From Pseudomonas fluorescens NCIMB 11764 (GTDB lineage: Bacteria; Pseudomonadota; Gammaproteobacteria; Pseudomonadales; Pseudomonadaceae): a stretch of DNA of 64,000 nucleotides. The position numbers were made by a program, and so were the translations under genes. Location: NCBI RefSeq assembly GCF_000293885.2, contig NZ_CP010945.1, forward strand, positions 5,910,001 through 5,974,000, written 5' to 3'. Below the pieces are notes generated by a model. It did no database searches, was not told the DNA's origin, and saw nothing but the letters and a program-made list of their open reading frames with translations. How positions within the stretch are numbered: position 1 is the first letter of the stretch; each line of letters opens with the position of its first letter. Below are positions 61,056 through 64,000 of the stretch, one piece after another.

Positions 61056-62717
61056 ATGCATTTCCTCAAGACCCAGCCTGCGCGCGGTGCAATTCATGAA
61101 TTGTTCACCCTCCTGAAACCGTTCCGGCTGGTGGTCAGCCTGTCGATCATTCTGGGCATGGTGGGCGGTCTGAGCGTGACGGTGCTGCTGGCCACGATCA
61201 ACAACGCGCTGCATTCGCAAAGCGGCCTGACCCAAGGCGTGGTTGCGCTGTTCGGCGGCCTCTGCCTGTTGGCGCTGGCAAGTTCGATCTGCTCGGACAT
61301 CGGCACCAACTATGTCGGCCAGCACATCATTGCCAAGCTGCGCAAAGAGCTGGGGGAAAAGGTTCTATCGGCCCCCATCGAACAGATCGAACGCTATCGC
61401 AGCCACCGCTTGATCCCGGTGCTGACCCATGACGTCGACACCATCAGCGACTTCGCCTTCGCCTTCGCGCCGCTGGCCATTTCCCTGACCGTAACCCTCG
61501 GTTGCATGGGCTACCTTGCGCTGCTGTCGTGGCCGATGTTCCTGATGATGGTGCTGGCGATTGCCATCGGCACCGGCATCCAGTTCTACGCACAGGCCAA
61601 GGGCATCAAAGGCTTCATGGCCGCCCGCGACGCCGAAGACGAATTGCAAAAGCACTACAACGCCATCGCCGGCGGCGCCAAGGAACTGCGCATTCACCGT
61701 CCGCGCCGCCAGCGCATGTTCACCTCGGGTATCCAGGGCACGGCCGACTTCATCTGCAACACCCAAGTGCGCTCGATCAATACCTTCGTGATCGCCAAGA
61801 CCCTGGGGTCGATGCTGTTCTTCGTGGTCATCGGCCTGGCGCTGGCCCTGCAATCGTTCTGGCCGAGCGCCGACAAGTCGGTGATGAGCGGCTTCGTACT
61901 GGTGCTGCTGTACATGAAAGGCCCGATCGAGCATCTGGTGGGCACCTTGCCGGTGGTCAGCCGGGCGCGGATTGCCTTCCGCCGCATCGCCGAACTGTCG
62001 AACCAGTTCTCTTCGCCCGAACCGCACCTGCTGCTCAACGATACCGGCAAGAAACCTGCCGTGGTCAACAGCCTGCAACTGGACAACGTCAGCTATGCCT
62101 TCCCCGCCGCACCAGGCAGCGAAGCGTTCCGCCTCGGGCCGGTGAACCTGACCATCGAACAGGGCGACATCATTTTCATCGTCGGCGAAAACGGCTGCGG
62201 CAAGACCACGCTGATCAAATTGCTGCTCGGCCTGTATGCGCCGCAACAGGGCGCCATCCTGCTCAACGGCGACAGCATCGACGCGCAGAACCGTGACGAC
62301 TACCGCCAATTGTTCACCACGATTTTTGCCGACTACTACCTGTTCGATGACGTGGTGCAGGGCGACCAGCACATCCCCGAAGACGCCAACACCTACCTGC
62401 AACGCCTGGAAATCGCGCACAAGGTCAGCGTCAAGGACGGCAGTTTCACCACCACCGACCTGTCCACCGGCCAGCGTAAACGCCTGGCGCTGGTGAATGC
62501 CTGGCTGGAGGAACGGCCGGTGCTGGTGTTCGACGAATGGGCGGCCGACCAGGACCCGACCTTCCGCCGGATCTTCTACACAGAGCTGCTTCCGGACCTC
62601 AAGCGCCTGGGCAAAACCATCATCGTCATCTCCCACGACGATCGCTATTTCGACATGGCCGATCAGCTGGTGCGCATGGAGTCGGGCCGCGTGGTGACGG
62701 AGCGGGCAACCGCCTGA
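61056..62717 (+). CDS. pvdE: PvdE, ABC exporter of the pyoverdine precursor
   Basis: 553-aa half-transporter (cyclic-peptide export type) that moves acylated ferribactin from cytoplasm to periplasm, where PvdP, PvdM, PvdN and PvdO act. An N-terminal membrane domain with six helices (VVSLSIILGMVGGLSVTVLL ... GCMGYLALLSWPMFLMMVLA ... MLFFVVIGLALALQSFW) precedes the ATPase: Walker A GENGCGKTTLIKLL, signature LSTGQRKRLALVNA (STGQ in place of SGGQ, usual for PvdE), Walker B PVLVFDEWAADQDP, switch His in VISHDDRYF. The ATG at 61056 follows AAGGGA; an in-frame ATG at 61026 is less likely. Confidence 0.94.
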   Translation: MHFLKTQPARGAIHELFTLLKPFRLVVSLSIILGMVGGLSVTVLLATINNALHSQSGLTQGVVALFGGLCLLALASSICSDIGTNYVGQHIIAKLRKELGEKVLSAPIEQIERYRSHRLIPVLTHDVDTISDFAFAFAPLAISLTVTLGCMGYLALLSWPMFLMMVLAIAIGTGIQFYAQAKGIKGFMAARDAEDELQKHYNAIAGGAKELRIHRPRRQRMFTSGIQGTADFICNTQVRSINTFVIAKTLGSMLFFVVIGLALALQSFWPSADKSVMSGFVLVLLYMKGPIEHLVGTLPVVSRARIAFRRIAELSNQFSSPEPHLLLNDTGKKPAVVNSLQLDNVSYAFPAAPGSEAFRLGPVNLTIEQGDIIFIVGENGCGKTTLIKLLLGLYAPQQGAILLNGDSIDAQNRDDYRQLFTTIFADYYLFDDVVQGDQHIPEDANTYLQRLEIAHKVSVKDGSFTTTDLSTGQRKRLALVNAWLEERPVLVFDEWAADQDPTFRRIFYTELLPDLKRLGKTIIVISHDDRYFDMADQLVRMESGRVVTERATA

Positions 62718-62787
62718 GTTCGGCTGAAATCGCATCGCCCGACGATTTTTCGGAGTTTGTTTTCCGGTTTCACCGCGGCGACGCGTC

Positions 62788-62806
62788 TAATAATAATTAT
62801 CATTAA
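62788..62806. promoter_or_regulatory. Fur box before fpvA
   Basis: TAATAATAATTATCATTAA is a strong match to the GATAATGATAATCATTATC consensus. It lies 37 bp upstream of the fpvA start, with no TAAAT-N16-CGT box nearby. Confidence 0.8.
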
Positions 62807-62842
62807 CTAAAATAACTGCACACCTCAGGAGCGATTTGAGCA

Positions 62843-64000
62843 ATGCAAAGCCCTACCCTGTCCCGCGCGCCGTTGGCAATGGCCATCGCGTCGCAAAAGA
62901 AATTCCGAACAGTCGTACCGGGTGCGTTGCTGACCCTGTTGCTGCTGGGCACGTCTGAAGTCCAGGCAGCGCCGGTGAACGTCAACGTTCCTTCGCAGTC
63001 GCTGGCCAGCGCCCTGCAGCAACTGGGTCAACAGACCGACCTGCAAATCCTGTACAGCCAGGACATGGTCAACGGCCTCAAATCGACAGCGGTCTCCGGC
63101 AATCTGGAGCCGGAACAGGCATTGAACACATTGCTGCTGGGGAGCGGCATTACGTTTCAACTGACTGGCAACACTGTCTCGCTGGTTCCAATTGCGGGAA
63201 ACTCCAGCGCGCTGCAACTGGGCGCGACCGCGATTTCCGGCGTGGCACCGGGGCCGACGACTGAAGGCACGCATTCCTACACGTCCGATGAAGTCAGCAT
63301 CGGCAAGGGCAATATCAAGCTCAAGGACATTCCGCAGTCGGTGTCCGTCGTCACGCGCCAGCGCATGGACGACCAGAACATGAACAGCCTGCAAGACGCG
63401 ATGCGCCAGGTCACCGGTGTCACCATCAAGACGTACAACTCCGGTTCCAGCCTGAACGACGTCTACATGCGCGGCTTCCTCGTCGACCAGGTGCAGGTTG
63501 ACGGCGTGTCGCAACCGACCGGCCAGGGCGACATGGGCACCAGCTTCGACCTCGCCATGTACGACCGCGTCGAAGTGCTGCGTGGCCCATCGGGCCTGTA
63601 TCAAGGCGCTGGCGAACCCGGCGGCACCATCAACGTGGTGCGCAAGCGCGCCCTGAACAAATTCGCCCTCGGCGGCGAACTGGGCGCAGGTTCCTATGAC
63701 CACTACCGCTCCATGGTGGACGTCACCGGCCCGTTGAACGATCAGGGCACCGTGCGCGGTCGCTTCATCACCGCTTACGAGAACAACAAATCCTTCGTCG
63801 ACTCCGCCCAGAACGAACGCCCGATGGTCTATGGTCGCCTGGAATTCGACCTCGACCCGTCCACTACCCTGTCGGTCGGCGGCGCCTACCAGCAAAACCA
63901 CTCCACGCCAGCGTTCGGTTTGCCAGCCTTTGCCGACGGCAAGTTGCTGGACGTGTCGCGCTCGACCTTCGTCGATGCCAAGTGGAACACCCTGAACGAG
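62843..64000 (+). CDS. fpvA: Ferripyoverdine receptor FpvA, partial
   Basis: TonB-dependent receptor for ferripyoverdine; 386 residues are present and the frame is open at the right edge. Visible: signal peptide (VVPGALLTLLLLGTSEVQA), STN signalling domain (~47-115: SLASALQQLGQQTDLQILYS, ALNTLLLGSGITFQLTGN), TonB-box region, plug (LKDIPQSVSVVTRQRMDDQN, VYMRGFLVDQVQVDGVSQ, YDRVEVLRGPSGLYQGAGEP, GGTINVVRKRA), start of the barrel. The name rests on its place just after pvdE; receptors of this type are many and the ligand depends on the strain's pyoverdine. CAGGAG precedes the ATG. Confidence 0.88.
   Translation, partial: MQSPTLSRAPLAMAIASQKKFRTVVPGALLTLLLLGTSEVQAAPVNVNVPSQSLASALQQLGQQTDLQILYSQDMVNGLKSTAVSGNLEPEQALNTLLLGSGITFQLTGNTVSLVPIAGNSSALQLGATAISGVAPGPTTEGTHSYTSDEVSIGKGNIKLKDIPQSVSVVTRQRMDDQNMNSLQDAMRQVTGVTIKTYNSGSSLNDVYMRGFLVDQVQVDGVSQPTGQGDMGTSFDLAMYDRVEVLRGPSGLYQGAGEPGGTINVVRKRALNKFALGGELGAGSYDHYRSMVDVTGPLNDQGTVRGRFITAYENNKSFVDSAQNERPMVYGRLEFDLDPSTTLSVGGAYQQNHSTPAFGLPAFADGKLLDVSRSTFVDAKWNTLNE

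Overview
The window is a chromosomal segment of a fluorescent Pseudomonas (P. fluorescens group). Evidence: a high-GC genome, a pyoverdine gene block (pvdA, pvdRT-opmQ, pvdP, pvdMNO, pvdE, fpvA), a complete Pseudomonas-type phenylacetate (paa) cluster, and many REP palindromes of the type GTGGGAGCGAGC...GCTCGCG between genes.

Layout. (1) 1-2890, minus strand: a fecI-fecR-fecA cell-surface signalling unit for ferric citrate; fecA runs off the left edge. (2) 3.1-25.5 kb: aromatic catabolism. tynA (aromatic amine oxidase) and its AraC-type activator feaR are convergent. Then come paaX and paaY (minus), paaFGHIJK (plus), an IS481-type insertion, paaABCDE, a DUF485 protein with a sodium:solute symporter, an OprD-type porin and paaZ. 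Together these import phenylacetate, activate it to the CoA thioester, epoxidise and open the ring, and beta-oxidise the product to acetyl-CoA and succinyl-CoA. PaaX is the likely repressor; both paa promoters carry matching GATAC/GTATC inverted repeats. (3) 25.7-33.3 kb: an EmrAB-type efflux pair, a carboxymuconolactone-decarboxylase-like protein, and a second sigma/anti-sigma/TonB-receptor unit. (4) 33.5-48 kb: a MscS-like channel with a cyclic-nucleotide-binding domain, an IS110 element inserted in a REP, an isochorismatase-like hydrolase with a pirin and a divergent LysR regulator, a thioesterase, dkgB, a BvgS/BvgA-like phosphorelay with an extra degenerate receiver, and mgtA. (5) 48.4-64 kb: pyoverdine synthesis, periplasmic maturation, export, recycling and uptake, plus an orphan ECF sigma factor. 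fpvA runs off the right edge.

Regulatory reading: five sites match TAAAT-N16-CGT exactly, one each before pvdA, pvdR, pvdP, pvdM and pvdE. This is the known iron-starvation box of the sigma factor PvdS, whose gene is not in the window. A strong Fur-box-like sequence precedes fpvA.

The most interesting signal is in the IS110 element. Its 5' non-coding end can be folded as a bridge RNA with two guide loops. The target loop matches the REP sequence in which the element sits, and the donor loop matches the element's own ends around a CT core. The IS481-type element also sits in a REP, at a GCTAGC site, and takes its transposase stop codon from that target.
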